The notes: a model not told the origin generated them from the letters alone. A stretch of 64,000 nt of DNA from Centrapalus pauciflorus (GCA_020465985.1 JAANYP010000819.1:1-64000); one strand, 5' to 3'; shown: positions 22,804 to 35,465, counted from the first letter of the stretch. Made by a program: numbers and translations.

Positions 22804-23726
22804 GATAACCATTATCAATTCATCATCAAAATATGAAACAGAAAGTAAGCACTTAAATGCCAAGATACTGTGCAGAATATGAACGCAGAAAGTAAGCAGT
22901 TAAGCATTTGAATTCCAAATGATCGATTGTATAGTGACTAGTGAGAAGTGAGAACCTGTTGCGATGGATTGAAGCAAGCATTGAAGTCGCCTTGGTGCCT
23001 AGAAGTCGCATCATCTGCTCATCGATTTCAAAGACTGCCGTCTGCCGACTCCGAGGAGGACGCTGCATCTTCTCTTGCTCGTCGATTTCCAAGAAGTCGC
23101 CTCGTCCGAACTGCTCGTGTGTCGTCTGCTCGTCTTCCATAAACGGTAAAGGGCGATTGGCGTGTGGTGTCTGGTGAGGCTGTGGTTAACAATTGAAGCT
23201 TGTGATAGATAGTTTGGCCCAAAAGTTTAATGCTTCCAAAATTTTTAATAAAATTGCTGCCCTGGGCCAAAGCCCAGGTTGCCCTTGGGTCTACGCGGGG
23301 CTTGAGTCTTATCTGCTTTATATCAATTATCAAAAAAAAAAAAATTTCATTTTAATACAAATTGAAATCATTAAAATGTCATTATATATTTTTTTATTTT
23401 TAATGCGAAATGTTATTACTTTAATATTTTTTTTCTTATTAGATTTAGCAAATAGACCAACTTATTTTTTTTCTTCTATTTATTAGCATTATTTCATTTT
23501 TTATAAGCAAATGAAATACAAAAATTAAGAAATATTTGTAAAGGTAAAATATTATACTTATATTATTATTTATTAAATGTGTTGTTTTACACTTCATTAT
23601 AAAAATATTACTTCTTACACTTTTTATGAGTTTTATCTCACTTTATTTCAAACTAATAATAAACTAGAATGTATGGTAAACAAAAACAAATTGTATTTAT
23701 TTTTAAGGTTATATATATATATATAT
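22804..23726. other. Host-like segment between copia elements A and B
   Basis: Moderately GC-rich from 22940 to 23310, AT-rich beyond. It holds the candidate exon below and, upstream of it on the minus strand, the palindromic CTGGGCCAAAGCCCAG at about 23260-23277. Confidence 0.5.
22954..23140 (-). CDS. Candidate first exon of an unrecognised host gene
   Basis: An ATG at 23140 opens a 62-codon minus-strand frame of higher GC than its surroundings, rich in Glu, Arg and Gln, with an internal repeat (FLEIDEQEKMQ and VFEIDEQMMRL). It can end at a GT donor-like site after CGCAACAG near 22954; without splicing the frame continues to a stop at 22853. Element A lies 150 bp downstream and would separate this exon from any further exons left of 9679. 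I do not recognise the protein; it may be a decayed gene fragment. The donor GTTCTC is a weak match to the plant consensus. Confidence 0.3.
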
Positions 23727-24843
23727 TGTAGGTCCCAAAAGGTTCCCTAGTATGTTGCTCTAAGCTGTAGAGGGGGGGGGGGGGGGGGGGTGAATATAGT
23801 TATTTAAAATCAACACACTTTTTTCAATGTTTGTGTATATTATCAACAAGTGTTAATTACAAACAAGTTTGAACTGCGGAATGGTTCAAACTGAGATGAC
23901 AGATACAACAAATGTTTAACTCAACTAAGACACACTCAGACTAGTTACAACGAATACACTTACTAAGATGAACTCACTGTTTACAAGACAGACAGATGAA
24001 CCGCTTGAATAAGAAAAACTTGGACACACGTTACTGTTTTATTCAAGCAGACTTGCATGCATGAAAATACACTTCTTTGCACGATTTGAATATCACACTT
24101 TTGGTTATCTCACATTCCTTAGAAGCTTCCTTTTATACTCTCACTGAGAATCTCAGTGAAGCTTCCTCATTGGACATAGAGATAGTGGGATGTCTTTCCA
24201 AAAAGACAAAACAACTTTTCTGCACGTTCTGACAAAGCAGACTTGTCTTTACATTGCAGAATCTTTGTCTTTTCATTTTTGTCTCTGTTGTAGAAGATTT
24301 TAACTAAAAGAGGAATGTCAACTTTCAACCTTTCATCTTCTGTAATGGCCATTTTGATATAAGAAATGGTCTGTCACCCTTTCATATATCCACTTTGTCT
24401 TCATGTAACAGAACAGCATAGACAGACTTTGCAGCTTCTGTTTTCCACTTTGTCTTCGACTTTGTAAACTGATCTTGTAAAAACAATACATGAGGACATG
24501 GAAATGTATTCCATAAAGTGTTTAGTCTGTTCACAAAGAACGACATCTGTTCATAAAGAACAGAATACTTAGAATTTGTCCAAGCTGCTCAACAGGTTAG
24601 AGCAACGTAGACAGTTTATGTCCAGCCTGTTCAACTAAATAGAACAGCTTGGACAATCTGCCTTAGTTGCAACAAATGAAACAGGGTAAACACCTTTGCC
24701 TAATATTGTATATCACTTATCAGGTTTCAATAAGGCATTAGCAGGCCTTAAATTATACCTTCAAGTGCATCAAACAAGTTTGATTAAAAAATCTCCCCCT
24801 AAGATGTAGAACAGGTTTGACTGAGGCTTTTTTGTGCCTAACA
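23727..24843 (-). repeat. Element B 3' LTR (1,117 bp)
   Basis: Ends TGTAGGTCCC and TTTTGTGCCTAACA as in element A. It carries a G19 run at 23772-23790 and many substitutions and small indels relative to the A LTRs. The left flank is a short (TA)n. Confidence 0.93.
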
Positions 24844-24858
24844 ATCTCCCCCTATTTG
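24844..24858 (-). promoter_or_regulatory. Polypurine tract of element B
   Basis: Minus strand GCAAATAGGGGGAGAT adjoins the LTR start, as in element A. Confidence 0.85.
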
Positions 24859-25202
24859 CAATAATCAGTCTAAGCTGATTCTATCAATAATCACTATACA
24901 TTTTTACAATACATTTTGCTGAAATGAAATTTCAACATTAAAGTAAAGTAAAAGATCAGTTTATATACACACTGATATTGATTGCAAACAACACATGTTT
25001 TTACAGAAGTACAACTAATGTACTAGAGTATATTACAACTGATGTAATAAAAGGATTACAACTAATGTAATAAAGTACAACATATGTACATGAAAAATTC
25101 AACACATTGGACTGTTGATGGTGAGAGCAAATAATGGCAAGTCTGTCCAACTTATGGACAACTTCCATTCTTCATCTACTCAGCAGCAGATAGACCTCCA
25201 AG

Positions 25203-28200
25203 CTATTGTGGTTCTTCTTCGAACATTTGTTCAAAATGCTCCCTGGTTTCTTCATTTTTCTCCATTTCATTTCTGAGGAACATGAAGTTAGGATGTTGAA
25301 GCTCTCCTCTCTCATTGAACCCTTTGAGCTGTTCCCAGATAGCTGCTCTCCATCTTGCAGATTGTTTGAAGGAGTTGGCAAGTCTGAAAGCTATGAGCTG
25401 CTTAAGACCAACGTTATGCAAATCTGATGCTCTCTGGAAACACTTTTTCTTTGATAGGGATCTACAAAAAATACCCCAAGCTCAGGTTCTTCTATTTGCT
25501 CGTCTTCCTCAGGTTCCACTCCTTTGGGTAAGCTGTGATCTACTCCCTTGATCTCAACAACTAGATCTCCTTGATCAATCATTATTAGGAGTTCTTCCAG
25601 CTCAGAATCCTTCCTCTTTCTCTTGGCCTTAATATTGGGTTCAACCATTGAGGTACCCATGATTTGTTCTTTTATAATTAGTCCAAGATCTTAACTCGTT
25701 CCATTAAAGTTTTGACATATGCCCTTATAGTCTTAGCAGTTTCAGACTTAGACTGACTCAGGGCAACTGCCAATTCCACCCATTCTCTGTATCCCATTTG
25801 AGCAACATCAGTGTGTTCACATGCTTCTAGTTCTGGACCTTCAACACCCATCCTGGTTATCTGTAGTTTCCACTGTTTGCCTTTCTTTGAAATGGGAACA
25901 ACTTTGACAATTGTTTCCTTGGCAAGCCTTCTGTTGGAAACATCAAAGAACTTCTTCCTTTCCAAGTTGTCAAAGTGTTTTTGGGCTCTTGCAGAGAAGG
26001 ATGCTGGCTTAGACTTGATCACAGAGACCTGAGCACCGTTTTCTTTCTCTCCTTCCTTCTCAGCCACTGACTCATTGGCAGCCTCTAGCAGTTTCCTTTG
26101 GACATCAAAGGAAAGCATTTTAGCTTTTCTAGCCTCCTTGTATGCCAATGCCTTTGCAGCTTTAGCAGAGGCTTCTTCTCTCTTTATCCTTTCAATAGAT
26201 CGAAGCTGTTCTTCTTTGAATTCATAATAGGTCTCCATAGGAACACCCATTTATTTGGCCCGAGCCTTATCAAATTTTAATTGAGCAGCTTTGAGGTAGT
26301 CAGGGTCTACTGAGGCTTTCCTCTTTCATTTGGCTGTTGTGGTTATGACAGCTTCAGGTTCCTCCTCCTCTTCTTCTTCAGTTTGCTCCAATATTAGGTG
26401 TCTCCTTCTACTTGGCCTATCCCCAGGAATGGATTCCTCCCCCTTAGATGGTGCAGGGTTTGGAGATCCAGCCTGAGTAGGCTGAGCAGCTTCAGTTGTT
26501 TTGGAAACATCCACAGTAGGACCTGTTTGTGAGACACCTGTTGCTTGTCCCACTGATGCTGATTTCTACTTAGAGGGAAATGAAGATTTCTCCCCCTTAG
26601 ACTTGGTCATTGAGGCAGATATCTTCTCCCCCTTTGAAGGAGATGACACAGAGCCTTCAACAATGAGTCTGGCTGAAGAAACGAATTTAGCAGGCTGGGC
26701 TAGGGGTGTTCAAAAATATCCGAATCCGAGCATTCGAAACAAAAATCCGAAAATCCAATCTGAAACTATCCGAAATTTCGGATATCCAAAAATTGGATAT
26801 TCGAAATTTCGGATTCGGATATTAAAATTCCAAATTTTCGGATAATCCGATATCCGAAAATCCAAAAAAATATTTTTTAACATTTTTTTTATATTTTTAG
26901 TATTGATTATTTACATAATATTGAGTGTTTACTATTATTCTAATGTATATTTTTGAGTTTTATCTTAGTATTATAGATTTATTAACTAATATTTTTATAA
27001 ATTTTAGTTTTTTTATATATTTTAGTCGTTTTGAGTAAAATAATTCCGGATACGTTTAGTTTGTAATATACTTATTTTTAATATCTATTTGGATATATGA
27101 ATTCATATTTTAGACATTTAAATATTTGATTTAATTTTTAAAAACTTATGAATTTCGGATATTTTTTCGGATATTCGGAATATCCAATATCCGAATCCGA
27201 AATTTCGGATTCGGATTCGGATAGCAAAATCTACTATCCGAAATTTCAGATATCCGAAATTCGGATATCCAGTTTTGAACACCCCTAGGCTGGGCAGCAG
27301 TTTTGGCAGCAGGTTTGGAACAAACAAGGCTATGCACTAAGAAAGCCAAGTTGTCCTTTACCTTTGCAAATTGGGTAATACAGGTTTGGAGAGAAGCAGA
27401 GTGGGAAGTAGCAAAAGATGACAGCTGAGCAATGGATTCCCTGTCAGAAGCTGTGAACAGCAAACTTTGAAGTTGTGCAAGATTTAACTCAAGAGAATCT
27501 TGCATATCATCAAGGTTTGATGACACAGAATTGGACAGAGAGACCACTAAGGTGTTCAAGCTGGCCAAAGTGGAAGGGAGAGTATTTGTACAAGTGTCAA
27601 GGAGAGCTGAGAGCTATTGGGAACCAGCTGCCAGGGAGGACACAGAGTCTTGTTGGGTAGAAAGAATTTTTGAGAGGGTAGTGGAGAGTGTTTGCAGCTG
27701 TGCAGTGAGTGCAAGCAGCTGTGAGGATTGATCTGCTTGGGAAGCAGGGGTTGGAAAGGAAGTCTTGAACGAATCAAAGAACTCCTTAAGCTGAGCAGAC
27801 ACAGAGTCTGAGATAATAGAAGGTAGAGAGGTCATTGAGGTTTCCAAAGAACCAACTTTGTTGGTCAGCAAAAGAGATCTGATCCTTCAAAGGAAGATCT
27901 TTGAGGGGATGGAGGAGTATGTGTGGATTGTTTGGATTGGGTAGATGGTGAAGAATGGGAATGTGATGGGGAAGAGGCAGGGGTTTGTGGATTAGAGGGG
28001 GAAGGCAGGGAGACTTTGGATAGTAATTCCATAGCCTGGGCATAAGTGAGATGGCCCAGCTTGGAAGGGTCAAAGGAACCTTCAGTAGTGGCTATATCTG
28101 CATCAGGTGAAGTGGTAGGAGTTGGTGGCCTTTAAGATGCTGCTTGTGTTGTAGCACCTTCATTAAGACCTGGGGTGGTTCCATTAGAAGTATCTTGGTT

Positions 28201-29970
28201 TGCAGGTACCTCTTCATGGGAAGAGGGGATGTGCATTTCAACATCATCAGTGGTGAAACCTGATGATGGAATTTGCACTTGGGGAGCAGCCTCACAAGAG
28301 GGATGGTCCATTCCCTAAGGTTCATCAGCTTGGGATGAGGGTCCTTCAATAGCTTGTTGGGTGTACAACAGCTGCATCACCAGGAGCAGAAGTTTGAGGT
28401 TGATCTGCTGGATGGTCTGTTCCAGCAGCTTTGGCACCTCGTACAGAGTCAGTTGGTGTAAGAGAAGTATGAGGTGGAGACTGTGTGGACTCAGTATGGA
28501 GTGGAGTGAACTGTCTTTCAATATCCTAAGCCTGTTGGGAGGATGGGATAGTGGATGTGGTATAGTCCTTTTGTACAGCTGGTTCCTGTTGCGAGGAACC
28601 AGTGGGTCTAGGCTGACTCTGGGTTGACTCTTGTTGGAGTGAAGCCTGCTCCAAATGTGCTGAACTTTCTCCCAAAATAAGAGAAGCAGCAGGGGTTGCT
28701 TCTTTGTCAACTGACTCCTGTTAAGAGGGGTCAGAGGGGCTAGTATGGGATGATGGTTTCTTCCTAGCTAGAGATTTTCTCATTGAGTATTGAGACATAG
28801 TGGGGATTGAGGAGAAGTAGCAGGAATTTGTGTTTGGACTGGTGGTGAGACTGGGTCAAAAACAGGGGGATTAACCTTTTCCATGGTCTCAGGTGCCACA
28901 GAGGCACCAGCCACAGAGGCTTCAGGTTCAACAAATGAACCAGGGTGAGAAGTCTGCTCCCCCTCAGCCACTGAGGCTGATGGGGTAGATTTAGACTTAA
29001 CTGTTTTAGTCTTCTTGCGGACAGGCTCAGCTTCAGTCGATTCTAGGCCTCTTTTAACTACCTTGGGTCTGGATTTGGATTTTCCTTTGGGAGCAGCCAC
29101 TGGATTTACCCTCACAGTAGAGGGTCCTTCGACCAAACCAAGTAACCTCCTCATTGGTGTAGAGAGAGGAGGTTCATTTGGAAGAACTGGAGTGTAAGAG
29201 ACTCTATTCCCAATGACAAGGAATGAAATAGTAGTTAACAAGGGCTGAGATTTGTAGAGATGCTCACCACAAACATGTTTGAAGATGAGGCTCAGAACCC
29301 TTGGGTATCCGACAACAGCTGGCGAGTTTCTTGCTGTACCAAGTTCCTCAAATTCACGAAAATCTAACGAGCCATGTTTAGTATAGTCCCATCTACAAAC
29401 TGCAGGACTATGGGGATTTCATCTCTGCTAAGCTGGTCAAATGAACCAACCTTGCTGCTAAAGCACATCACCACCGAGGCAAATAGGAAATTGTAGGTAG
29501 GTGATAAATCCCTTCTGAACAGTGTAGCTCCAACTTTGGGTTCTGTTACGCCACAGAAGCGTAGCAAGTTGTCCATCTGATCATTCTCAGGCTGTGGTTT
29601 GTCGTATGTTTCAACAATGGAAGGTGAAGGACTTCCCTGAGAAGAGTAGTGATTATCTCAATGGTCTAAGTCCCATTGAGAATGGTTCCCCTGATGGTTT
29701 TGGTTGATGGGTTATAAGCACAGGTTGCACCAAAACTCATACACCATCTCCTGGTACTGGACACCAGGAGAGGCAGTCATAGCATAATGCAGGGGTGAAC
29801 TTGCAGAAACTCCACCATTTTTTCATAACCCTTTCCCACGTAGTTCTTGGGAATGGTTAGGTTGGCTATATAGTTAGTGGGTTTCAGAGTGAGCATCGTG
29901 GTGACTGAGGGATGTTTTTCGACATCATCACCAACGAAAACTGGAAGTAGGGGGTATTATGGTGAACCAT
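25203..29970 (-). pseudogene. Additional ORF (aORF) of element B, broken and interrupted
   Basis: The counterpart of 11145-15300. The start is the ATG at 29970 (MVHHNTP where A has MAHRNNP); the stop is near 25203 (EEEPQ). It shares the N-terminal domain (FCGVTEPKVGATLFRRDLS), the Ser/Pro/Gln linker and the charged C-terminal half with QWKLQITRMGVEGPELEA and AQMGYREWVELAVALSQS. Many replacements from A are conservative (Asp/Glu, Lys/Arg, Ile/Val). Several frameshifts break it in the N-terminal third (about 29250-29970) and the linker, and a 587-bp hAT MITE lies in the C-terminal part. It retains the GAA codon at the site of A's TAA and the C5 run where A lost a base, which helps reconstruct the order of damage. 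Confidence 0.8.
26701..27287. mobile_element. hAT MITE inside the element B aORF (587 bp)
   Basis: Termini TAGGGGTGTTCAAAA and TTTTGAACACCCCTA form a 15-bp terminal inverted repeat. A perfect 8-bp duplication GGCTGGGC flanks it (26693-26700 and 27288-27295), the hAT signature. Subterminal regions are dense in CGGATATCCGAA-type palindromes; the centre is AT-rich and non-coding. Confidence 0.95.
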
Positions 29971-30653
29971 TTGAGAGTAGTGGAATGAAGGATGCTGGAC
30001 CCTTAGTCGATTTAGGGGTCTTCAGGTAGTAATGAGCAGTAGAGAAGAAGAAGATGATGAAACAGTGACAGAGGTATTTATAGGATTTGAATGTGAGTGA
30101 GTAGGAGAGAGAAAGATTTGGGCGGTTGATTTGAAATGTTCTTTAACGGAAAACGAAACGGTTTGCCATGTCAGAACGATTGTCAGACCACTTGAACCTT
30201 TTTAACTACTAACACACATTAACAAACATTATCTGTAGGTAATTAAGTTAAATAAATGCAGAAATTAAGTAACTTAATTATGAAGAAAGGTATTTAAAAC
30301 TGATGATCCAAGCTGTTGTTCAAACCTGTGATGAGCAGATTTCATCATAAACTGAGCATCCCCAAGCTATTCATTCAACCTGTGCAGCTAGATGAGAACA
30401 GGTTTCTGTTCAATAGCTGATCAGGTTACAAGACAATGTCTGGTATGACAGATTGAGAGAGTGAGCAGGTTGGAGGTTTGTGCAACAGAACAGGTTTGAA
30501 GTTAAAACATATTTTGTCAAGCCTGTTATATGTCCAAGCTGTCCAAATTTTCAGAATTGGCTAAGTATAGAACAGGCTCTGCGTGTTCTGTCTAAGCTGT
30601 TCTGAGAAATTTGAGCAGTTTGAAACATGCGATCTCTTAGAGCACAATAACAC
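29971..30653. other. Spacer between pol and aORF, element B
   Basis: Non-coding. It keeps about 400 bp (30316-30717) missing from element A, including repeated TGTTC/GAACA and CAAGCTGTTC motifs similar to those in the LTR. Confidence 0.65.
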
Positions 30654-32071
30654 TTAGTCACTTTTATTTAACATGTCCAACTTGGTTACAAGGTAATTAA
30701 ACATGTTTTCATCAAGAGGTTTGGTGAAAATGTCTACAAGCTGTTCATCTGTGGAAATAAAACTTACCTCCACATTACCTTTCTGAATGTGATCTCTGAT
30801 AAAGTGATGTCTGAATTCTATATGCTTTGTTCTGGAATGAAAGACTGGATTTTTGGAAATAGCTATGACACTTGTATTATCACACATAATAGGAGTTTTC
30901 CTATATACAAGATGTTAGGCACAAAAAGGCCTCAGTCAAACCTACTCTACATCTTAGGGGGAGATTTTTAATCAAACCTGTTTGATGCACTTGAAGGTAT
31001 AATTTAAGGTCTGTTTATGCCTTATTAAAACCTAAAAAGTGATTTGCAATACGAGTCAAATCTGTTTACCCTGTTGCATTCGTTGCAACAAAGGCAGATC
31101 GTCCAAGCTGTTCTGTCTGCTGAACAGGCTGGACATAAACTATCTACGCTGCTCTATTCTGCTGAGCAGTTTGGACAGATTCTAAGTGTTCTGTTCTTTG
31201 TAAACAGAACCTGTTCTTGTGAACATGCTAAACACTTTATGAAATATGTTTCCAAGTCCTCATGTATTGTTTTTGACTATAAGATCAGTTTACAAGTGGA
31301 AGACAAAGTGGAAAGTAGAAACTGCAAAAGCCTGCCTACGCTCTTCTGTTACATGAAGACAAAAGGATATTTGAAATGGGTGACAGACCATTTCTTATAT
31401 CAAAATGACCTTAACAAAATAAGAAAGATGCAAAGTTGACATTTCTCTTTTGGTTAAAGGCTTATGCAACAGAGACAAAAAGAAAAAGACAAAGATTCTG
31501 TCACATGAAGAAAAGAGTGTTGAGTTTTATTTTGTTGTATTCACCCCCCTCTACATGTTAGAGAAATACACTAGGGAAACCTTTTGGGACCTACACAAGA
31601 CCATAATCCTTAAGCTGATGCTGCATCCATAGCATCTGCCCACAGCAGCAATGTACTCAGCTTCAGCAGTGGAAGTAGAAACTGAGTTCTGCTTCTTGCT
31701 ACACCAACTGATCAACTTTCCACCGAGGAGTTGACATCCACCTGTTGTGCTTTTTCTGAAACTAGCCTGCATCATGCAAAATCAGAATCTGAATATCCAA
31801 TTAATTCAAGGCTAGAGTCTTTGGGATACCAAAGACCCAGACCTGGTGTACCCTTTAGGTAACTGAAGATTCTTTTTACTGCAGCTAGATGTGATTCCTT
31901 AGGATCAAATTGAAACCTAGCACATAAACAAGTGACAAACATAATATCTGGTCTACTAGCAGTTAAATAAAGCAAGCTCTCAATCATGCCTCTGTAAGCT
32001 GTTACTGAAACAGCTTTGCCACTAGCATCAGCATCCAACTTTTTCAAATTTAATGTGAGAACTTTGATCAA
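30654..32071 (-). pseudogene. RNase H of element B, split by a solo LTR
   Basis: The N-terminal half (31596-32071) holds the end of the reverse transcriptase connection (LYLTASRPDIMF), AVKRIFSYLKGTPGLGLWYP and STAEAEYIA with a frameshift near 31640. The C-terminal half (30654-30887) holds HIEFRHHFIRDH, DEQLVDIFTKPLDENMFNY and LVTKLDMLNKSD, an intact copia C-terminus. A reversed solo LTR with a 5-bp duplication separates the halves. Confidence 0.9.
30913..31595 (+). mobile_element. Solo copia LTR in opposite orientation, with 5-bp TSD
   Basis: Starts TGTTAGGCAC and ends GGGACCTACA on the plus strand, so it is inverted relative to elements A and B. A perfect CAAGA flanks it at 30908-30912 and 31596-31600. 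It is 683 bp against about 1,110 bp for the full LTR; about 400 bp are missing before the CACCCCCCTCTAC block. No internal element sequence is present, so recombination between LTRs removed the rest. Confidence 0.93.
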
Positions 32072-33077
32072 ATTTAAACTTTTTCAAAAGATCTAAAGTA
32101 TACTTTCTTTGATTAATAAAAATTCCATTTGAGGTTTGTTTAATCTATAATCCTAGAAAGAAAGAAAGTTCACCCATCATACTCATTTCATACTTTGAGT
32201 CCTTTTCTTCATTGATGGAATGCATGAGATCATCAAAGCTAAACTCTCCTGAAACTGATTCGGGAACAGCTTTGGTAGGGGCACTCCTAGACTCCTCAAA
32301 GGTGACATTGATAGATTCATCTATCACCTTTCTTTTGTAGTTGTATACTCTGTAGGCTTTAGAGATAGTAGAATATCTAACAAACACACATTCATCAGCT
32401 TTGGGTTCAAATTTTGCCACCTGGTCTCTCTGATTTAGAATGAAGCAGGGGCATCCGAACACATGGAAATAACTAATGTTTGGCCTCTTCCCTTTGATTA
32501 GATCATATGGAGTGTTGTTGAACCTTTTCACCACTAAGGATCTGTTTTGAGTGAAACATGCAGTATTGACAGCTTCAGCCCAAAATGATGAAGGCAAACC
32601 TGATGCACACAACATCGTTCTAGCAGCTTCAATGAGTGAATAGTTTCTCCTTTCAGCAAATCCATTTTGTTGTGGAGTTCTTACAGCAGAAAAGTTTTGT
32701 GAGATCCCTCTTTCTTCACAAAAGTCCTCAAGAGTACTGTTTCTGAATTCACTACCATGATCACTCCTAAGCTGCTTAACTTGAGTAGAGTTCAGTACTT
32801 CCATCTTTTTGATAAATCTAATAATTTCTCTAGCAGCCTCTCCTTTGGTCTTCAGAAAGATCACCCATGTAGACATGGAGAACTCATCAACCATTACTAG
32901 AGTGTATCTTCTACCTTCTAGACTTGGGACACTGACAGGTCCAAACAAATCCATGTGGATTAAGAAGAGAGAAGTATCAATAGAAAAATTATGCTTGGAT
33001 TTAAAAAATGTTTTTCTCTGCTTGCCTTTCTCACAAACTGTGTAGAGTTCGTCCTTAACAAAGGTTATAGAAGGCAA
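32072..33077 (-). pseudogene. Integrase fused to the distal RT of element B by deletion
   Basis: The integrase core is present (HMDLFGPV, LRSDHGSEF, QQNGFAERRN), followed by the linker up to FDDLMHSINEEKDSK, which then jumps straight into YEMSMMGELSFFLGL, the palm-distal part of reverse transcriptase. Comparison with A shows about 1.07 kb missing, including motif A, KQAPRAW and YVDD. The junction near 32200 lies at TCAAA, present at both ends of the missing segment in A. The frame stays open across the junction to 32145. Confidence 0.9.
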
Positions 33078-33557
33078 ACTTGTTACTAACTCTTTCTTAC
33101 ATAGTTTGTTGATATTCTTGAAGTTCAGGTGTGATAGCCTTTTGTGCCATAACTAAGTTAGATCTGAATTGCTTCTTGAGATAAAGTAGGTTTCAGTTGT
33201 GGGATCAGCAGATTTCATGTCCACAACATATACAGCTTTCTTTCTTTATGCACACAACACAACTTTGCCTTGGGAATCCAATATGTACCCCAGGTGCTCA
33301 TCAAAGTTAACCTTGTAGCCAGCATCACACAGTTGGCTTATGCTTACAAGATTGTGTTTCAGCCCAGACACATAGGCTACTCTTTTGAATATAGCAGCAC
33401 CAGCTTAAAGGGTTCCATATCCTTCTGTGGATCCCTGAACATTATCACCAAAGGTGACTTTTGGCCCTTTTTCAGGCCTGAGATCACTTAGCAGATCCTT
33501 GCAACCTGTCATGTGGCCAGAGCAGCCGCTGTCCAAGTACCAAACCTGATATGGTTG
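33078..33557 (-). pseudogene. Protease and integrase zinc finger, element B
   Basis: VWYLDSGCSGHMTG is readable near 33500-33545, and the pre-integrase segment RLSHLNFKNINKLCKKELVT near 33080-33160, in frames disturbed by small indels (around 33160-33250 and 33405). At the position of A's TAG 18417-18419 this copy has a sense codon. Confidence 0.8.
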
Positions 33558-33558
33558 T

Positions 33559-35465
33559 TTAACCTGCATAGTGTGATGAGAAAATATCAGTTATTTTAGG
33601 GGAACTCATCATAAGGATGAGTTCTCCTTTTTCATCAACATTTGTTGATGGACCAATAAGATCAACACTAATATTTCCTATCTGGATTGTATCAGCTTGG
33701 ATACTATCCTCATTGACCATGTTACTTCCAACACTGCTGGTTTTTGCAATGTTGGAACTAGCAGTGTCAGCAGGCCTCATGTCCTCAGTTTCAGGACAGT
33801 CTTTGGCCATATGTATCTTCTTCCCACATTTATAACATTTTCTCTTTTTAGACTTTTGGAAGAAGTACTTCCAGAAACACATTCTGGAACATTTTTGTTG
33901 AACTTCTCAACAGGTTTAGCAAACTTATTACTATTTTTAGAAGAATCAGTAGTTTGAGTAGAAGACACAACAACAGCTTTACATGTATCCTCTTTCCACT
34001 TTTTAGGAGGGCATAGATCAAATATTGGAAGTTTGATTGGCCTTTGTCCTTCCACAGGTTTGGGAAACTTATTCCCAACTTTCTCAGGTTGAGCAATGGC
34101 TTTGCCTTTGCCTTTACTGAGATGTGATGGATGTTGCCTATCAACATAATCACTGCTTTTGGTTTTGAAAGACTTACCTTCGTTTATAACCAGTTTTCCA
34201 CTATGATTTAAAAACTTATTTTAAATCACAGCAGATTTACTTTCAACATGAGACTTACCCCTGTTGAAAGCAGGCTGTTTACCTTTTGAAAACCTTTTTC
34301 TCAAAATCCTCTACATCAAAAGGATTAACAGGTTTCTTACCACCAGCATTAGATCCAGAATATGTCTTGTTGACAGGCTTAGTGTCCAAAGCTGTGGATT
34401 GAACTTGTTTTCCCTTCTTTTGCTTGTGTGACCCTGTTGAGCACTTAGCAGGCTGATTTGATAGAGAACACATTCCATCATCAGTTTTTAGAGCTTTTTC
34501 ACACAAGCTGTTAGTGTTTTGAGGCCTGACAAACCTATTTGTTGAGACTAGCTTTCCATTTACTTTCTGAATGAAGGTACTTGGAAGCTCACCAAGAGTG
34601 GATAAGTCTTTTTCCAGATTATTTATCTCAACAATTGAAACTGCTGTATCAAGATCCCTTCCAAGATAGGCTTGGATTTGAGCAGGAATCTGTTGGCTGA
34701 TACAATGATTGACTTTTTGTACAGATTGGCACCAAGAGTCAACAATCTTTTGAATCTTGGCATGCTTTGTGTCTGTTTCTCTCTTTTCTTCTAATAAAAT
34801 GGAATTAATGTGTTTTAATTCATCAAGTTCAGTTTCCAACTTATAGAAGCTGTCCAATTTACTAGTTTATATTTCAAGATCTGTTTTTAGCTTGGAGATC
34901 TCAGACAGCAAAACATTGTGCTTCTCAATAGCAACTTTTAAATCAACAAGTAAATATTCAAACATTTTAACTTTTTCATCATAATTGTAATCCATAAAAT
35001 TTTGTAGTTTATACATCATTGTTAGGTTCCAGTTCTCCAAGCTGCTGAGAGCCTCAGCTTCAGCCAGGTCTTGTGTGAAATTGCTTGTTGATGGGACATC
35101 AGTGTTGGCCATCAGACAATTGTTATCTTCTTCATCTGATGATGAATCAGATTCCTCCCAATCACATGTCTCAGCCATGAGTCCCTTTTTCTTGTTGGAT
35201 GCCACATAGTCTTCGAACTTTCTCAGCTTAGCCATGACCATTAGGTACTTATCCCTGTAGCTATCGTCCTTATTTGTTGTATGATTTGGATGTTGAGCCA
35301 ACAGCTTTAGACACACAGTCTACAACTATATGGCCTGTTCTGCAACATTTAAAGCACTCAACCTTAGTTTTTTCAAATGCTTTCTTTTTTATGGCACCTG
35401 ACTTCTTTTGCAGCATTTTTCCACCAAAACTTTTCTTATTGAATTTTCTGACAAGCATTGCAATC
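33559..35465 (-). pseudogene. Gag of element B, N-terminus missing
   Basis: Same layout as the A gag: first knuckle CFKCCRTGHIVVDC near 35310-35350 (one Gly replaced by Cys), acidic patch ESDSSSDEEDN, coiled coil (FEYLLVDLKVAIEKHNVLL), basic Lys/Ser stretch and second knuckle CYKCGKKIHMAKDC near 33810. Frame breaks fall near 33870, 34220, 34310 and 34865 (a stop). Homology ends at VRKFNKKSFGGKM; sequence to the right is not retroviral. Confidence 0.85.

Larger units (their letters stand above)
23727..35465 (-). mobile_element. Element B: 5'-truncated copia of the same family
   Basis: Collinear with element A: 3' LTR 23727-24843, polypurine tract, aORF, spacer, RNase H, integrase, protease and gag to just upstream of the first CCHC knuckle. 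Collinearity ends near 35465, so the gag N-terminus, primer site and 5' LTR are missing. It lacks the reverse transcriptase core and is interrupted by a hAT MITE (26701-27287) and a reversed solo LTR (30913-31595). It is more diverged from A than the two A LTRs are from each other, so it is a separate, older insertion. Confidence 0.88.
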
